A DNA stretch of 51,680 nucleotides from an uncultured Clostridia bacterium (GCA_944381145.1 CALWJZ010000002.1:1-51680); one strand, 5' to 3'; shown: positions 40,539 through 51,493, counted from the stretch's first letter. The notes: generated from the letters alone by a model not told the origin. A program made the numbers and translations.

Positions 40539-41843
40539 TTATTTTAAGAAACCTTTGTAACTTTTCATAAGCATTTGTGCTTCAAGAGACTTATCAAATT
40601 CTATTGCTACCGACACTACAATAAGAAGACCTGTAGCACTAAATGCACCAACTAATGTGCCTCCAATTGATTTAAAAATCAAACTTGGAATAATTGCAAT
40701 TATTGATAAGAATAATGCACCAAACAAAGTTACTCTATTTGAAATTTTTTTCAAATATTCTGCAGTAGGCTTTCCTGGTCTAATTCCAGGTATAAAACCT
40801 CCATTTTGTTGAATATTTTTTGAAATATCATCTGGATTAAATGTAACTTGTGTCCAAAAATATGCAAAAAATGTAATAAGCAAGCCGACTAAAATAATAT
40901 ACACCCAACTACCTGTTCCAAGCCATTTGCTATACCATAAATAAAAATTATTTGTAGTAGTATCAACAAATATACTTAAAATTAGTTGTGGAAACGAAAG
41001 TAGTGACATTGCAAAAATTATTGGCATTACTCCTGTAGCATTTACTCTAATAGGAATATGAGTACTTTGTCCACCATACATTTTTCTACCTTTGATTTGT
41101 TTAGCATATTGTACAGGAACTTTACGCTCAGATCCATCAATCCAAACTATGAATCCAAATATTAATATTAATGCAAGTAAGAATAACAATAATTCAGTTA
41201 AGCTACCCATATCGCCATTAACAATATTAGTGATATTAGTAAGAATTGAAGTAGCCGCTGTTGATAGAATACCTACAAAAATAAGTATTGATTGTCCATT
41301 TGATATACCTTGTTCTGTTATTTTCTCACCAAGCCAATAAGTAAACATAGAACCAGCAATTAAGACAAGAGTAACAAATATTCCAACAAGCCAAGTAGGA
41401 AGAGCAAATCCAGAACCAAGCGTTGATTCTTTAAGTACTCCTTCAAAACTAATTACTACAGCAACAGCTTGAGCTATAGCCAAAACCAAAGCTGCAATTT
41501 TAGTGTATGTTGCAATTCTTTTTTTACCTTCATCACCCATTTTTGATAATCTTTCTAAACTAGGAATTGCAATAGTTAGCAATTGAATTATAATTGATGC
41601 ACTGATATAAGGTGCAATACCAAGGGCAAGTAATGAACCATTTGCTAATGCTCCACCACTAACCGAACTAAGTAAACCTAAAAATCCTTCGTCTCCTGAT
41701 ACTTGTGCTGCGAATGCAGACGCATCAACACCAGGCACAGGAATCCAACATCCAAGTCTATAAATTAATACCAAAAGAACGGTAATTAAAATTTTGTTTC
41801 TAATATCTTTTATCTTAAAAGCATTGATAAAATTTTTAAACAT
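40539..41843 (-). CDS. secY: Preprotein translocase subunit SecY
   Basis: 434 residues with ten membrane spans, the channel of the Sec translocon. Conserved VLLVLIYRLGCWIPVPGVD, plug region, PYISASIIIQLLTIAIPSLE, TEQGISNGQSILIFVGI and cytoplasmic loop RPGKPTAEYL. Start overlaps the rplO stop by 1 nt. Confidence 0.98.
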   Translation of the reverse strand: MFKNFINAFKIKDIRNKILITVLLVLIYRLGCWIPVPGVDASAFAAQVSGDEGFLGLLSSVSGGALANGSLLALGIAPYISASIIIQLLTIAIPSLERLSKMGDEGKKRIATYTKIAALVLAIAQAVAVVISFEGVLKESTLGSGFALPTWLVGIFVTLVLIAGSMFTYWLGEKITEQGISNGQSILIFVGILSTAATSILTNITNIVNGDMGSLTELLLFLLALILIFGFIVWIDGSERKVPVQYAKQIKGRKMYGGQSTHIPIRVNATGVMPIIFAMSLLSFPQLILSIFVDTTTNNFYLWYSKWLGTGSWVYIILVGLLITFFAYFWTQVTFNPDDISKNIQQNGGFIPGIRPGKPTAEYLKKISNRVTLFGALFLSIIAIIPSLIFKSIGGTLVGAFSATGLLIVVSVAIEFDKSLEAQMLMKSYKGFLK

Positions 41844-42289
41844 TATAATACCTCGGCTTTTCCACCAGCCTTACTGATTTTTTGTATAGCAGTTTCAGAA
41901 AATTTGGCTGCTTTTACAGTTAATTTTTTATCCAATTTTCCATTTCCTAATACTTTCAATCCATAAGGGGCAACTTTACTAATAATATTCTTTTCTTTTA
42001 GTAACTCAACAGTAACAACTGTATTTTCATCAAAGTTATTTAAATCTTCAACATTAATTACATTATAAACTTTGTCAAAATTTTTGTTGTTGAAGCCTCT
42101 TCTTGGCAATTTTCTAATAAGTGGCATTTGACCACCTTCAAATCCTGGACGAACACCACCACCACTACGAGAATTTTGACCTTTGGTACCTTTTCCAGAA
42201 GTTTTACCAAGTCCAGATCCTAAACCTCTACCTAATCTTTTTGCTTTTGGTGTCGAATTAGGTGCAGGAGCCATTTGATGTAATTTCAT
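41843..42289 (-). CDS. rplO: 50S ribosomal protein L15
   Basis: 148 residues. [38 protein letters not shown] with the Gly-rich N-terminal extension, [18 protein letters not shown], and C-terminal [20 protein letters not shown] late-assembly 50S protein. Ends coupled to secY. Confidence 0.98.
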   Translation of the reverse strand: MKLHQMAPAPNSTPKAKRLGRGLGSGLGKTSGKGTKGQNSRSGGGVRPGFEGGQMPLIRKLPRRGFNNKNFDKVYNVINVEDLNNFDENTVVTVELLKEKNIISKVAPYGLKVLGNGKLDKKLTVKAAKFSETAIQKISKAGGKAEVL

Positions 42290-42301
42290 ATAATCTCCCT
42301 C

Positions 42302-42532
42302 CTAAATTTCCTCTACACGAACAAGGTGTTTGATTTTGAAAATCATACCTCTTACAGCACTATTGTCTGGAAGTTCGTTAGATGAATTTAATTTATTTAG
42401 ACCTAAAGCTACAACCGTTCTTCTTTGATCTTTGCTATATCCAATTGGACTTTTTACAAGAGTAACTTTAAGTATTTTTTCTTTTTTTGCAACTTTTGTA
42501 GGAGTTGCTTTTTTTGTACTATTTTCTGCCAT
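42302..42532 (-). CDS. rpmD: 50S ribosomal protein L30
   Basis: 76 residues from the ATG at 42532 ([36 protein letters not shown]), chosen for the AGGGGTG site just upstream; an in-frame ATG at 42571 lies in rpsE and lacks support. The L30 core ([45 protein letters not shown]) is complete. The N-terminus carries about 18 extra Lys/Thr-rich residues compared with the usual ~60-residue protein. Confidence 0.95.
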   Translation of the reverse strand: MAENSTKKATPTKVAKKEKILKVTLVKSPIGYSKDQRRTVVALGLNKLNSSNELPDNSAVRGMIFKIKHLVRVEEI

Positions 42533-42542
42533 AACACACCCC

Positions 42543-43100
42543 TTACAAAATTTCCTCAACAGTTTTTCCACGAAGACTAGCTATTTCTTCTTTGCTTCTT
42601 AATTGCATCAATGCATCTAATGTTGCTTTTACGCAATTAATTTTACTTCTTGAACCATAAGATTTTGCAGTAATATCTTTGATACCACAAAGTTCTACAA
42701 TTGGTCTTACTGAACCACCAGCTATAACACCAGTACCTTCTTTTGATGGTAATAGTTTTACTTTTGATGTTCCAAATTTACCTATAACCTCATGAGGAAT
42801 AGTAGTTCCTTCTAATGGAATACTAACCATGTGTTTTTTAGCACTCATTGTTGCTTTGTCAATAGCATTTGGAACTTCAGCAGCTTTACCAGTACCGATA
42901 CCAACTTTGCCATTTTTATCTCCAGCAACAACAAGAGCAGAAAATCTCATATTTCTTCCACCCTTAACAACTTTAGTAATACGATTAACGTCTACAAGTT
43001 TACTTGAAATAGGGTCAATTTCTTTATTAAAAGATTTTTTATCATTATGATTTTTATTGCCATTCTTTTTTTCAAATGGTTTTTTTTCAGTATTTTGCAT
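42543..43100 (-). CDS. rpsE: 30S ribosomal protein S5
   Basis: 185 residues. Decoding-fidelity protein. dsRBD-like part: [37 protein letters not shown], then C-terminal [37 protein letters not shown]. The first ~35 residues are a Lys/Asn-rich extension ([18 protein letters not shown]). Confidence 0.97.
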   Translation of the reverse strand: MQNTEKKPFEKKNGNKNHNDKKSFNKEIDPISSKLVDVNRITKVVKGGRNMRFSALVVAGDKNGKVGIGTGKAAEVPNAIDKATMSAKKHMVSIPLEGTTIPHEVIGKFGTSKVKLLPSKEGTGVIAGGSVRPIVELCGIKDITAKSYGSRSKINCVKATLDALMQLRSKEEIASLRGKTVEEIL

Positions 43101-43111
43101 ATAAACACCTC

Positions 43112-43480
43112 TTAAAACTTCAAACCTGCATCTCTAGCGCCATCAGCCAATGCTTTCACTCTACCAGTGTATTGATAACCAGCTCTATCAAATACCACTT
43201 GTTTGATACCTTTTTCTAAAGCATTTTTAGCAACAGCTTGACCTACAATAAATGCAGCTTCCTGTTTAGTTTTTCCTTCAATTGATTTAGCAATGTTTTT
43301 ATCCATTGTAGATGATTGAGCAAGAGTAATACCTTTGGTATCATCGATAACTTGTGCATAAATATTATTCAAGCTTCTGAAAACATTAAGTCTAGGTCTT
43401 TTTGCAGTTCCTGAAACTTTTTCTCTAACACGCTCTGCACGTATTTTTCTTTCTTCGTTTTTATTAATCTTTTTTATCAT
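43112..43480 (-). CDS. rplR: 50S ribosomal protein L18
   Basis: 122 residues. Binds 5S rRNA in the central protuberance. [31 protein letters not shown] and the terminal [28 protein letters not shown] are conserved. Standard spc-operon position. Confidence 0.98.
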   Translation of the reverse strand: MIKKINKNEERKIRAERVREKVSGTAKRPRLNVFRSLNNIYAQVIDDTKGITLAQSSTMDKNIAKSIEGKTKQEAAFIVGQAVAKNALEKGIKQVVFDRAGYQYTGRVKALADGARDAGLKF

Positions 43481-43490
43481 ACCCTAACCT

Positions 43491-44027
43491 CTACTTCTTA
43501 CCGCTCTTAACTTCTTTACGAACTATTACTTCATCTGTATAACTAATTCCGTAAGCATGGTATGGTTCTACTGGTTTAATATTTCTTACTTTTGCAGCAA
43601 ATTGACCTACTAATTCTTTATCTATTCCCTTTACAGTAATAGTAGTTTTATAACATGAAAGTTCAATTCCAGGGATAGCCTTTACCACAACGGGATGAGA
43701 AAATCCAATATTTAATAATAAATCTTTTCCTTGTTGAGCAACTTTAAAACCAACACCATTAACATTTAATGATTTTTCATATCCTTTGCTAACACCTTCA
43801 ACCATATTTGCTATCAATTGTCTGTATAAACCATGATAAGCATTATATTGAGGTTCTTGATTATTATTAATTAAAGTTATTTCATTATTATCAAATTTAA
43901 TTTCAATTTTTGGATTGATTTCTCTAGTAAGAGAACCTTTAGGACCAGTAACAGTCACAAGATTGCCATCACTTGTAAAGCTTACACCTTGAGGCAATGT
44001 AATAGATTTTTTACCAATTCTACTCAT
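43491..44027 (-). CDS. rplF: 50S ribosomal protein L6
   Basis: 178 residues. Two similar alpha/beta domains; MSRIGKKSITLPQGV, VTGPKGSLTREINP and the C-terminal VRNIKPVEPYHAYGISYTDEVIVRKEVKSGKK are typical. Contacts the sarcin-ricin loop region. The family usually has KGIRY; here GISY, a mild change. Confidence 0.97.
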   Translation of the reverse strand: MSRIGKKSITLPQGVSFTSDGNLVTVTGPKGSLTREINPKIEIKFDNNEITLINNNQEPQYNAYHGLYRQLIANMVEGVSKGYEKSLNVNGVGFKVAQQGKDLLLNIGFSHPVVVKAIPGIELSCYKTTITVKGIDKELVGQFAAKVRNIKPVEPYHAYGISYTDEVIVRKEVKSGKK

Positions 44028-44039
44028 AACTTTTACCTC

Positions 44040-44423
44040 CTACCATACATAAGCAAGCACTTCACCACCAACACCTAGTTTACGTGCTTCCCTATCAGTA
44101 ATAATTCCTTTGTTGGTAGAAATGATTGCAATACCTAAACCATTAATAACTTTAGGTAAGTCATCTACACTAGCATAAATTCTAAGTCCAGGTTTAGAAA
44201 TTCTTCTTAAACCCTGAATAACTTTGTTATCTTTGAATTCGATAACAATATTTGACTTGATACCTTCACCTTCTACTTGATATGAAGAAATATATCCTTC
44301 TTTTAATAAAAGATCAGTAATAGCCAATTTGGTTTTTGATACAGGAATGGAAACATTTTTGTGCTTAGCATTCAATGCATTTCTCATTCTTGTAAGCATA
44401 TCTGCGATTGGATCTGTAGTCAT
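44040..44423 (-). CDS. rpsH: 30S ribosomal protein S8
   Basis: 127 residues. Primary 16S rRNA binder. [42 protein letters not shown] and [26 protein letters not shown] are conserved. In enteric bacteria S8 represses the spc operon; not shown here. Confidence 0.98.
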   Translation of the reverse strand: MTTDPIADMLTRMRNALNAKHKNVSIPVSKTKLAITDLLLKEGYISSYQVEGEGIKSNIVIEFKDNKVIQGLRRISKPGLRIYASVDDLPKVINGLGIAIISTNKGIITDREARKLGVGGEVLAYVW

Positions 44424-44439
44424 TTAATATTTCCTCCTT

Positions 44440-44625
44440 TTACCAACTTGATTTTTTCACGCCAGGAATTTCGCCTTTGTAAGCTAATTCTCTGAAACAT
44501 ATTCTGCAAATACCATACTTTCTTAGTACGGAATGTGGACGACCACAAATTTTGCAACGAGTATATTCACGTGTAGAAAATTTTTGTACTTTTTGTTGTT
44601 TATTTAATAATGCTTTTCTTGCCAT
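44440..44625 (-). CDS. rpsN: 30S ribosomal protein S14, zinc type
   Basis: 61 residues: [33 protein letters not shown], then [22 protein letters not shown]. The C-x2-C...C-x2-C zinc ribbon identifies the short C+ form typical of Bacillota. Confidence 0.98.
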   Translation of the reverse strand: MARKALLNKQQKVQKFSTREYTRCKICGRPHSVLRKYGICRICFRELAYKGEIPGVKKSSW

Positions 44626-44643
44626 AATATCTTCCTTTCCCTC

Positions 44644-45195
44644 CTACTTCTTGAAAGGCATACCTAGTTTGCTAAGAACTAGTTTTGCATCCTCATCAGA
44701 TTTAGCAGAAGTAACAATAACAATATCTAAGCCACGAACTTTGTCAATTTTTTCATAACTAATTTCTGGGAAAACTAATTGCTCTGTAAGTCCCATTGAG
44801 TAGTTACCCTTGCCATCAAAAGATTTATTAGAAACGCCTTGAAAATCTCTAAGTCTAGGAAGAGCAATTGAAATAAGTTTATCTAAAAACTCATACATAT
44901 GTTCTCCTCTTAAAGTAACTTTTGCACCAATTTTCATGCCTTGTCTAACTTTGAAATTAGCAATTGATTTTTTTGCAATAGTTGTTACAGGTTTTTGACC
45001 AGTAATTGTAGCCAATTCATCAACAGCCTTATTGAAAGCTTGTGAATTATCCTTTACATCGCCTAAACCACGACTAACAATAATTTTTTCCAATTTTGGT
45101 ACTTGATGAACGTTTTTTAAACCTTTTTCTTTCATAATAGCAGGAACTACAACATCAATATAGTATTTATGTAATCTATTTAATTCTTTTGTCAT
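44644..45195 (-). CDS. rplE: 50S ribosomal protein L5
   Basis: 183 residues. 5S rRNA-binding protein of the central protuberance that also touches P-site t[42 protein letters not shown] and [34 protein letters not shown] are diagnostic. Confidence 0.98.
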   Translation of the reverse strand: MTKELNRLHKYYIDVVVPAIMKEKGLKNVHQVPKLEKIIVSRGLGDVKDNSQAFNKAVDELATITGQKPVTTIAKKSIANFKVRQGMKIGAKVTLRGEHMYEFLDKLISIALPRLRDFQGVSNKSFDGKGNYSMGLTEQLVFPEISYEKIDKVRGLDIVIVTSAKSDEDAKLVLSKLGMPFKK

Positions 45196-45203
45196 ATTTC
45201 CTC

Positions 45204-45746
45204 CTATTTACTCTCTACTTTTTTAGTAGTAGATTTTGTTGTTTTTTTAGTTCCAGCAGATTTGGAAGAAGTTGAAGATGATTTACTAGTTTTGCTAGTT
45301 GATTTTGTTTCTTTTTTTACTGCACTTTCAACTTTTTTATCTGCTTTGTCAGTTTTTGTTTGGTTTGCTTGTTTATTCTCTACATTTTTCGTAGTAGATT
45401 TTGTTGTATCTTTAGTAGTTTTCTTGATAGAAATATCAAGATTAGCACCACATTTATTACAAACACGAATTTTTTCACCATTATTAATATTGTGTTTTAC
45501 TCTGGTAGCTTTTCCACAAGATTGACAAATAATTTGTACATTACTTGCATCAATTTTGTTTTCTCTTTTAATAATGCCACCTTTGTCTTGAGCACTTCTT
45601 GGTTTTTTATGTTTTGAAACAATGTTTACACCTGCCACTACAACGGAGTTGTCTGCAGGCATTGCATTCAACACTTTACCAGTTTTGCCTTTATCTTTAC
45701 CAGCAATAACTAAAACAGTATCGCCTTTTTTAACATTTAATGCCAT
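45204..45746 (-). CDS. rplX: 50S ribosomal protein L24 with a long low-complexity tail
   Basis: 180 residues; the usual length is about 100-110. The KOW core ([36 protein letters not shown]) and the zinc-ribbon-like [10 protein letters not shown]...CNKCGANL are intact. About 75 extra C-terminal residues are almost only Lys, Thr, Ser, Ala and Glu ([19 protein letters not shown]...). L24 starts 50S assembly; the tail may add RNA contacts or be lineage-specific. Reading frame is open to a normal stop 8 nt before rplE, so no frameshift is suspected. Confidence 0.96.
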   Translation of the reverse strand: MALNVKKGDTVLVIAGKDKGKTGKVLNAMPADNSVVVAGVNIVSKHKKPRSAQDKGGIIKRENKIDASNVQIICQSCGKATRVKHNINNGEKIRVCNKCGANLDISIKKTTKDTTKSTTKNVENKQANQTKTDKADKKVESAVKKETKSTSKTSKSSSTSSKSAGTKKTTKSTTKKVESK

Positions 45747-45757
45747 AATTTATCTCC

Positions 45758-46126
45758 TTATAATACTTCAGGTGCAAGTGAAATTATTTTCATGAAACCT
45801 TTGTCTCTAAGTTCTCTTGCAATAGGTCCAAAAATACGAGTACCTTTTGGTAATTTTTGATTATCTATAATAACAGCAGCATTATCATCAAATTTGATAT
45901 AAGAACCATCAGGTCTAGAAATACCTTTAGTAGTTCTAACAATGACTGCCTTTACAACATCACCTTTTTTTACAGTACCACCAGGTGTAGCAGTTTTAAC
46001 AGATGCTACTATTATATCCCCGATGTTACCACTTCTACGAAATGAGCCACCCAAAATTCTAATACACATAATTCTCTTAGCGCCACTATTATCGGCAACT
46101 TTTAATATTGTTTGAGGTTGTACCAT
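45758..46126 (-). CDS. rplN: 50S ribosomal protein L14
   Basis: 122 residues. [27 protein letters not shown] and [26 protein letters not shown] are near-universal. Forms intersubunit bridges and is the RsfS target by family knowledge. Confidence 0.99.
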   Translation of the reverse strand: MVQPQTILKVADNSGAKRIMCIRILGGSFRRSGNIGDIIVASVKTATPGGTVKKGDVVKAVIVRTTKGISRPDGSYIKFDDNAAVIIDNQKLPKGTRIFGPIARELRDKGFMKIISLAPEVL

Positions 46127-46137
46127 ATTTAATCTCC

Positions 46138-46398
46138 TTATTTAGCCCTTTCGACTATTCTCACTAATCTAAAGTATTTATCTTTGCTTAGTGGACGTGT
46201 TTCCATGATTTCAACAGTATCACCGATATTACACATATTGTTTTCATCATGAGCTTTGAATTTTTTGGTAGTTTTGTATACTTTGCCGTATAGTGGATGT
46301 CTTTTATCTAATTCTACAGCAACAGTAATTGTTTTGTCCATTTTATTACTAACAACGACGCCAACTTTTGTACGTCTGTTATTTCTTTCAACTGTCAT
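46138..46398 (-). CDS. rpsQ: 30S ribosomal protein S17
   Basis: 86 residues. OB-fold 16S rRNA binder: [66 protein letters not shown]. Confidence 0.98.
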   Translation of the reverse strand: MTVERNNRRTKVGVVVSNKMDKTITVAVELDKRHPLYGKVYKTTKKFKAHDENNMCNIGDTVEIMETRPLSKDKYFRLVRIVERAK

Positions 46399-46422
46399 TT
46401 TTTTATCCTCCTATACCAGCGA

Positions 46423-46629
46423 TTAGGCATTTGCCTTTTTATTTAATTCTCTTTCAGTAAGAATTGTCTTAATTCTTGCAATGTCTTTCTTGACAAAGTT
46501 AAGTTGCATTGGATTTGCAAGTTGACCTGTTGCATTAGAAAAACGAAGATTAAACAATTCTTGTTTTAATGATTTTAACTTAGTTTGAAGTTCTTCGTTA
46601 GTCATCTCTTTAAAATTATTTGCTTTCAT
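46423..46629 (-). CDS. rpmC: 50S ribosomal protein L29
   Basis: 68 residues, two-helix protein at the tunnel exit. [49 protein letters not shown] is typical (quoted in part). Start overlaps the rplP stop by 1 nt. Confidence 0.97.
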   Translation of the reverse strand: MKANNFKEMTNEELQTKLKSLKQELFNLRFSNATGQLANPMQLNFVKKDIARIKTILTERELNKKANA

Positions 46630-47069
46630 TATTCGTTACCACCTTCAATAATTTCTTTATTTTCTTTCATAACGAATTTAGTTTTGCAAGGTAATTTGTG
46701 ACCAGCAAGACGCATAGCTTCTCTAGCTTGATCTTCTGAAACACCCTCAAGTTCAAATAATACTCTACCAGGTTTAACAACAGCAACCCAAAATTCTGGA
46801 GCACCTTTTCCTTTACCCATACGAGTACCAATTGGTTTTTTAGATACTGGTTTTTGAGGGAATACATTTATCCAAACTTTACCACCACGCTTAGTGAAAC
46901 GATTGATAGCGACTCTGGCAGCTTCTATTTGATTAGCTGTCAACCAACAAGGTTCAGTAGAAACCAAACCATAAGTTCCATACGCCAAAGTGTTTCCACG
47001 TGTAGCTTTACCTTTCATTCTTCCTCTAAATTGTTTTCTTCTTGTAACTCTTCTAGGCATCATTAACAT
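46629..47069 (-). CDS. rplP: 50S ribosomal protein L16
   Basis: 146 residues. [71 protein letters not shown] are conserved. Helps place A-site tRNA. Start overlaps the rpsC stop by 1 nt; the ATG at residue 4 is an alternative. Confidence 0.98.
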   Translation of the reverse strand: MLMMPRRVTRRKQFRGRMKGKATRGNTLAYGTYGLVSTEPCWLTANQIEAARVAINRFTKRGGKVWINVFPQKPVSKKPIGTRMGKGKGAPEFWVAVVKPGRVLFELEGVSEDQAREAMRLAGHKLPCKTKFVMKENKEIIEGGNE

Positions 47070-47749
47070 TATGCGTCACCTCCAATATCAGAAGTATTGT
47101 CAGTAGTTACAGGTTTTTTATTTAAAATTTCACCTTTACAAATCCAAACTTTGACACCGATTACACCAAATGTAGTATGTGCTTCATAAGTAGCATAATC
47201 GATATCAGCTCTGATAGTATGAAGTGGAAGTCTACCTTCGTGATAATGCTCACTTCTAGCAATTTCAGCACCATCAAGTCTACCACTTACCATAATTTTA
47301 CAACCAACAGCACCAGCTTTCATCACTCTTTGCATAGCTTGTTTCATAGCACGTCTAAAACTTACTCTTTTTTCAAGTTGCATAGCGATAGACTCTGCTA
47401 CTAATTCAGCATCAAGATCTGGTCTTTTTACTTCTTTAATATTAATGTTTACATTCTTGATATTGCTAATTTTTGCAATATCATTTTTTAATTCTTCTAC
47501 ACCTGCACCTTTCATACCAATAACGATACCTGGCTTAGAAGTATAAATATCAACGGTTAGACGATTAACAGTTCTTTCAATAACAATTTTTGAAATACCA
47601 TTTCCTGCGTGTTTTTTATTAATATATTTTCTAATTTTATTATCTTCAATTAGATAATTAGAGAATTCTTTTTTGTTAGCAATCCAAGAAGAACTCCATT
47701 CTTTATTAACACCAACTCTCAAACCGTGTGGATTAACTTTTTGTCCCAT
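47069..47749 (-). CDS. rpsC: 30S ribosomal protein S3
   Basis: 226 residues. [24 protein letters not shown] domain ([22 protein letters not shown]) and C-terminal [37 protein letters not shown]. Part of the mRNA entry helicase. Confidence 0.98.
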   Translation of the reverse strand: MGQKVNPHGLRVGVNKEWSSSWIANKKEFSNYLIEDNKIRKYINKKHAGNGISKIVIERTVNRLTVDIYTSKPGIVIGMKGAGVEELKNDIAKISNIKNVNINIKEVKRPDLDAELVAESIAMQLEKRVSFRRAMKQAMQRVMKAGAVGCKIMVSGRLDGAEIARSEHYHEGRLPLHTIRADIDYATYEAHTTFGVIGVKVWICKGEILNKKPVTTDNTSDIGGDA

Positions 47750-47767
47750 AATTCTTTTCTTGCTCCT

Positions 47768-48157
47768 TTACTTTTTAATCGAGTCTAACACAACTGTGAT
47801 ATGACAATTTCTTTTTATTATAGTATCTACACCACCTCTACCTCTAAAAGATACTCTTTTGAAAGATGGTGCTTGATTAGCATAAGCTTCAGCAACAATT
47901 AACTCGTCTTTGCTCAAACCTAAATTGTTTTCTGCATTAGCAATTGCCGAACACAAAACTTTTTTTACTGCAATTGACGCTGTGCTAGGAGTAATATCAA
48001 GTATAGCACAAGCTTCAATAGCTGGTTTGTTTTTTATTAAATCCAAAAGTCTTTTTGCTTTTGGGGCACCCATTCTAACGTATCTAGCAGTAGCAGTAGG
48101 ACGAGTGTCTTTATTCTCTAATCTTTTTGCAGATTTTTCTTTCATTCTCTTAGCCAT
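47768..48157 (-). CDS. rplV: 50S ribosomal protein L22
   Basis: 129 residues. ATARYVRMGAPKAKRLLDLIKNKPA and AYANQAPSFKRVSFRGRGGVDTIIKRNCHITVVL. Its extended hairpin lines the exit tunnel near macrolide sites. The N-terminus has about 18 extra basic residues. Confidence 0.97.
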   Translation of the reverse strand: MAKRMKEKSAKRLENKDTRPTATARYVRMGAPKAKRLLDLIKNKPAIEACAILDITPSTASIAVKKVLCSAIANAENNLGLSKDELIVAEAYANQAPSFKRVSFRGRGGVDTIIKRNCHITVVLDSIKK

Positions 48158-48170
48158 GTCTTATCTCTCC

Positions 48171-48449
48171 TTAATTCTTTCCTACAGCTTTATCACTGCC
48201 ATGACCTCTATAGGTTCTAGTTGGAGCAAATTCTCCAAGTTTGTGACCTATCATATCAATAGTGCAGTAAACTGGAATATGTTTCATTCCATTGTGAACA
48301 GCAATAGTATGTCCTACAAATTCAGGATAAATAGTAGAACTTCTACTCCAAGTTTTAAGAACTTGTTTTTTACCTTCAGCATTTAATTTTTCAATTCTGT
48401 TAAATAACCTTTCTTCAACATAAGGTTTTTTCTTTAATGATCTACTCAT
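48171..48449 (-). CDS. rpsS: 30S ribosomal protein S19
   Basis: 92 residues. [66 protein letters not shown]. Head protein near S13. Confidence 0.99.
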   Translation of the reverse strand: MSRSLKKKPYVEERLFNRIEKLNAEGKKQVLKTWSRSSTIYPEFVGHTIAVHNGMKHIPVYCTIDMIGHKLGEFAPTRTYRGHGSDKAVGKN

Positions 48450-48463
48450 ACTTACTTACACTC

Positions 48464-49291
48464 CTAATTCACACGCTTAATTATTAGCTTGCTACTTTGC
48501 TTTTTAGTGTTTCTAGTTTTCTTACCAAGAGCAGGTTTACCCCAAGGAGTAAGAGGAGACTTTCTACCTACAGGGCTCTTTCCTTCACCACCACCATGAG
48601 GGTGATCACAAGGGTTCATAACACTACCACGAACAGTTGGACGAATTCCTTTATGTCTAGTTCTACCAGCTTTACCAATAGAAACTATTTCATGTTCAAG
48701 ATTACCAACTTGTCCAATAGTTGCTCTGCAATTAGCAAGAACTAATCTCATTTCGCCAGAAGGAAGTTTGATTGTAGCATATTTTCCTTCTTTAGCCATA
48801 AGTCTAGCCTCCATACCGGCAGATCTAACAATTTGACCACCATTACCTGGAGTTAGCTCAATATTATGAATAACTGCACCAACAGGCATATCTTTAAGTT
48901 CTAAAGCATTACCAACTTTGATTTCAGCATTTGCACCACTCATTACAACATCACCTTTGTTAAGACCGACTGGAGCCAAAATATATTTTTTTTCACCATC
49001 TGCATAACAAAGCAATGCAATATAAGCACTTCTATTTGGATCGTATTCAATACCAACAACTTTTGCAGGAATACCATCTTTATTTCTTTTAAAATCAATA
49101 ATTCTATATTTAACTCTGTTACCACCACCTCTGTGTCTAACAGTAATTCTGCCTTGATTATTTCTACCAGCATTCTTTTTCTTCTCAACCAAAAGAGATT
49201 TTTCAGGAGTCTTTTTTGTTATTTCTTCAAAAGAAGCAGTAGTATAAAATCTTCTAGCAGGAGATGTTGGTTTATATGTTTTAATAGCCAT
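48464..49291 (-). CDS. rplB: 50S ribosomal protein L2
   Basis: 275 residues. [71 protein letters not shown] with the conserved His-rich loop. Needed for subunit joining and near the peptidyl transferase centre. Confidence 0.99.
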   Translation of the reverse strand: MAIKTYKPTSPARRFYTTASFEEITKKTPEKSLLVEKKKNAGRNNQGRITVRHRGGGNRVKYRIIDFKRNKDGIPAKVVGIEYDPNRSAYIALLCYADGEKKYILAPVGLNKGDVVMSGANAEIKVGNALELKDMPVGAVIHNIELTPGNGGQIVRSAGMEARLMAKEGKYATIKLPSGEMRLVLANCRATIGQVGNLEHEIVSIGKAGRTRHKGIRPTVRGSVMNPCDHPHGGGEGKSPVGRKSPLTPWGKPALGKKTRNTKKQSSKLIIKRVN

Positions 49292-49313
49292 TATAATATC
49301 CTCCTACACATTC

Positions 49314-49604
49314 CTATGATAGACTCTCGAAGAACTCGATTGCCTTGCTATCAGCAGTTAAAGTTACATAGGCCTTTTTGTAATCGCTAGTATAACCTTG
49401 AGTTTTTCCTTGTCTTTTTAATTTTCCATTTGAATTTAAAGTATTAACAGATTTTACTTTAACACCAAAAATTTCTTCAATAGCATTTTTTATTTCAACT
49501 TTATTAGCATTTTTGTCTACAACAAAAGCGTATTTTTTGTTGTGGATATCTGCATAAGTTTTTTCACTTAGAAGTGGTTTTTTAATTATATCAAAACTTT
49601 TCAT
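49314..49604 (-). CDS. rplW: 50S ribosomal protein L23
   Basis: 96 residues. DIIKKPLLSEKTYADIHNKKYAFVVDKNANKVEIKNAIEEIFGVKVKSVNTLN (quoted in parts) is typical. Docking site for trigger factor and SRP at the tunnel exit. Start overlaps the rplD stop by 1 nt. Confidence 0.97.
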   Translation of the reverse strand: MKSFDIIKKPLLSEKTYADIHNKKYAFVVDKNANKVEIKNAIEEIFGVKVKSVNTLNSNGKLKRQGKTQGYTSDYKKAYVTLTADSKAIEFFESLS

Positions 49605-50230
49605 TATGCTTTATACCCCTCCTCTATTGTTTTAATAGCGTCAGCAGTTATAACTAATTTGTCACACTTAACAATATCATAAACGTTAAGCAAATTAGAA
49701 GTTGTTACTTCAACATTTTGAAGATTGCCACTTGCTCTTAGAACATTTTCGTTATCAACATTAGTAACAATGACAGCTGTTCTGTCAACACCTATATTGT
49801 TTAGAACTTTTACCATTGTTTTTGTTTTTGCATCTTTTATATCAAGATTATCAAGTACAATCAATTCTTTGTTTGCAAGTTTAGTAGAGATTGCACTTCT
49901 GAAAGCAACTCTTTTTGCTTCTTTATTAATTTTTTTAGAAAAATCTCTTGGCTTTGGTGCAAATGCTACACCACCACCTCTCCATTGAGGAGCTTTTGTA
50001 GAACCTTGTCTTGCTCTACCAGTTCCCTTTTGTCTCCAAGGTTTTTTTGCATGTCCTCTAACTTCTGTTCTTGTTAAAGCACTTTTTGTACCTTGTCTTA
50101 AATTTGCTAGATGTGCAACTACAACTTGATGAATTAGAGCTTCGTTATATTCTTGTTTGAATACTGAGTCATTAAGTCTAATAGTGCCACAATCTTCACC
50201 TTTAATATTAAGTAATTTTGTACTTGCCAT
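49604..50230 (-). CDS. rplD: 50S ribosomal protein L4
   Basis: 208 residues. Tunnel protein. TRTEVRGHAKKPWRQKGTGRARQGS and PQWRGGGVAFAPKPRDFSKKINKEAKRVA are conserved. In E. coli L4 represses the S10 operon; whether it does so here is unknown. Confidence 0.98.
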   Translation of the reverse strand: MASTKLLNIKGEDCGTIRLNDSVFKQEYNEALIHQVVVAHLANLRQGTKSALTRTEVRGHAKKPWRQKGTGRARQGSTKAPQWRGGGVAFAPKPRDFSKKINKEAKRVAFRSAISTKLANKELIVLDNLDIKDAKTKTMVKVLNNIGVDRTAVIVTNVDNENVLRASGNLQNVEVTTSNLLNVYDIVKCDKLVITADAIKTIEEGYKA

Positions 50231-50241
50231 AGTTTTACTCC

Positions 50242-50880
50242 TTATGCGTTTACTTTAACAGCAGATTTAACACTAACCAAACTGCCTTTAGCACCAGGTA
50301 TAGCACCTTTGACAAGTATTAAATTTCTTTCTGCGTCAACTTTAACAACTTTTAAATTTTGAACAGTAACTTTTTCGTTACCCCATCTACCAGCCATTTT
50401 CTTTCCTTTGAAAACTTTTGCAGGAAAAGTATTAGCACCAATAGAACCAACATGTCTATGTACTGGACCGTTACCGTGACTCATTCTATGTCTATGGAAA
50501 TTCCATTTAGCTATTGTACCGCTAAAACCATGACCTTTAGAAGTACCAGTAACATCAACAATATCTCCTTCAACAAATACATCACAAGCAATCTTGTCAC
50601 CAAGTTTATACTCTTCTGCATTGTCAAGTTTGAATTCTTTTAAATATTTTTTAGCAGAAATATCTGCTTTCTTTAATTGTCCCAAGATTGGTTTGTTCAT
50701 AAGATTATCTCTAATATTATCAAAAGCCAATTGAACAGCTGAATATCCATCATTTTCAATAGTTTTAACTTGAGAAACAAAACATGGACCAGCTTCAATT
50801 GCAGTAACAGGGACAACAAGACCATTACTATCAAATATTTGGGTCATACCAAGTTTTTTGCCTAATATTGCTTTTTTCAT
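50242..50880 (-). CDS. rplC: 50S ribosomal protein L3
   Basis: 212 residues. MKKAILGKKLGMTQIFDSNG, VDVTGTSKGHGFSGTIAKWNFHRHRMSHGN, HRHVGSIGANTFPAKVFKGKKMAGRWG. Early 50S assembly protein reaching the peptidyl transferase centre. Confidence 0.99.
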   Translation of the reverse strand: MKKAILGKKLGMTQIFDSNGLVVPVTAIEAGPCFVSQVKTIENDGYSAVQLAFDNIRDNLMNKPILGQLKKADISAKKYLKEFKLDNAEEYKLGDKIACDVFVEGDIVDVTGTSKGHGFSGTIAKWNFHRHRMSHGNGPVHRHVGSIGANTFPAKVFKGKKMAGRWGNEKVTVQNLKVVKVDAERNLILVKGAIPGAKGSLVSVKSAVKVNA

Positions 50881-50900
50881 TTTTTATCTCCTCCCTGTCC

Positions 50901-51209
50901 TTAAAGTTTAATATTGATGTCTACACCTGCAGGAAGTTCTAACTTCATTAAAGCATCAACTGCTTTTGCTGAAGGACTGTAAATATCAATTAGTCTTTTA
51001 TGAGTTCTAAGTTCAAACTGCTCACGACTATCTTTGTATTTGTGAGTAGCTCTAATGATTGTAACCACTTCTTTTTTTGTAGGAAGTGGAATTGGACCAC
51101 TAATTTTAGCACCAAATTTTAGAGCTGTATCAACAATTCTCTTACTAGCTACATCAATAAGGTTGTGGTCAAAAGCATTTAATTTAATTCTAATTTTTTG
51201 TGTTGCCAT
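50901..51209 (-). CDS. rpsJ: 30S ribosomal protein S10
   Basis: 102 residues. [45 protein letters not shown] (quoted in parts) and [33 protein letters not shown]. Also the NusE transcription antitermination factor. First gene of the cluster; ribosome-binding site AGGAGAG. Confidence 0.99.
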   Translation of the reverse strand: MATQKIRIKLNAFDHNLIDVASKRIVDTALKFGAKISGPIPLPTKKEVVTIIRATHKYKDSREQFELRTHKRLIDIYSPSAKAVDALMKLELPAGVDINIKL

Positions 51210-51490
51210 TAATTCTCTCCTTTAATTAATTTACCTAAAAATCTTAACTACGCTTTATTTAGAAAACGAACCATAAAAAAATAATCATACTTTAATAAAA
51301 TATTATCAGTTTAAGATAATTTTATATAGTTCTTACACTTTACCGTGTGTTTTCTAGCTGTAATCAAAAAAAATATGCGCGATTTTTAGTCATTCACAAT
51401 CTAATGCGTGAACTCTTTTAAAACATAAATTATCCCTAAAAATTGGCATTTTTTAGAGTAACTTCATGTTTAGCACATTACTACAGCATA
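51210..51490 (-). other. Leader of the S10-spc-alpha operon
   Basis: About 280 nt between the promoter and rpsJ with no reading frame. Minus-strand pairings include TTCAC...GTGAA (about 51390-51412) and ACAC...GTGT (about 51333-51349), plus an eight-T run near 51366-51373 that might belong to an attenuator. Length and structure suggest a regulated leader, but I cannot assign a known ribosomal-protein-binding motif. Confidence 0.4.
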
Positions 51491-51493
51491 TTT

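Noticed and set aside
45204..45440. Frameshifted or fused rplX because of its long repetitive tail
   Set aside because: The frame is clean to a stop 8 nt before rplE and the base composition matches neighbouring genes; more likely a true extension.
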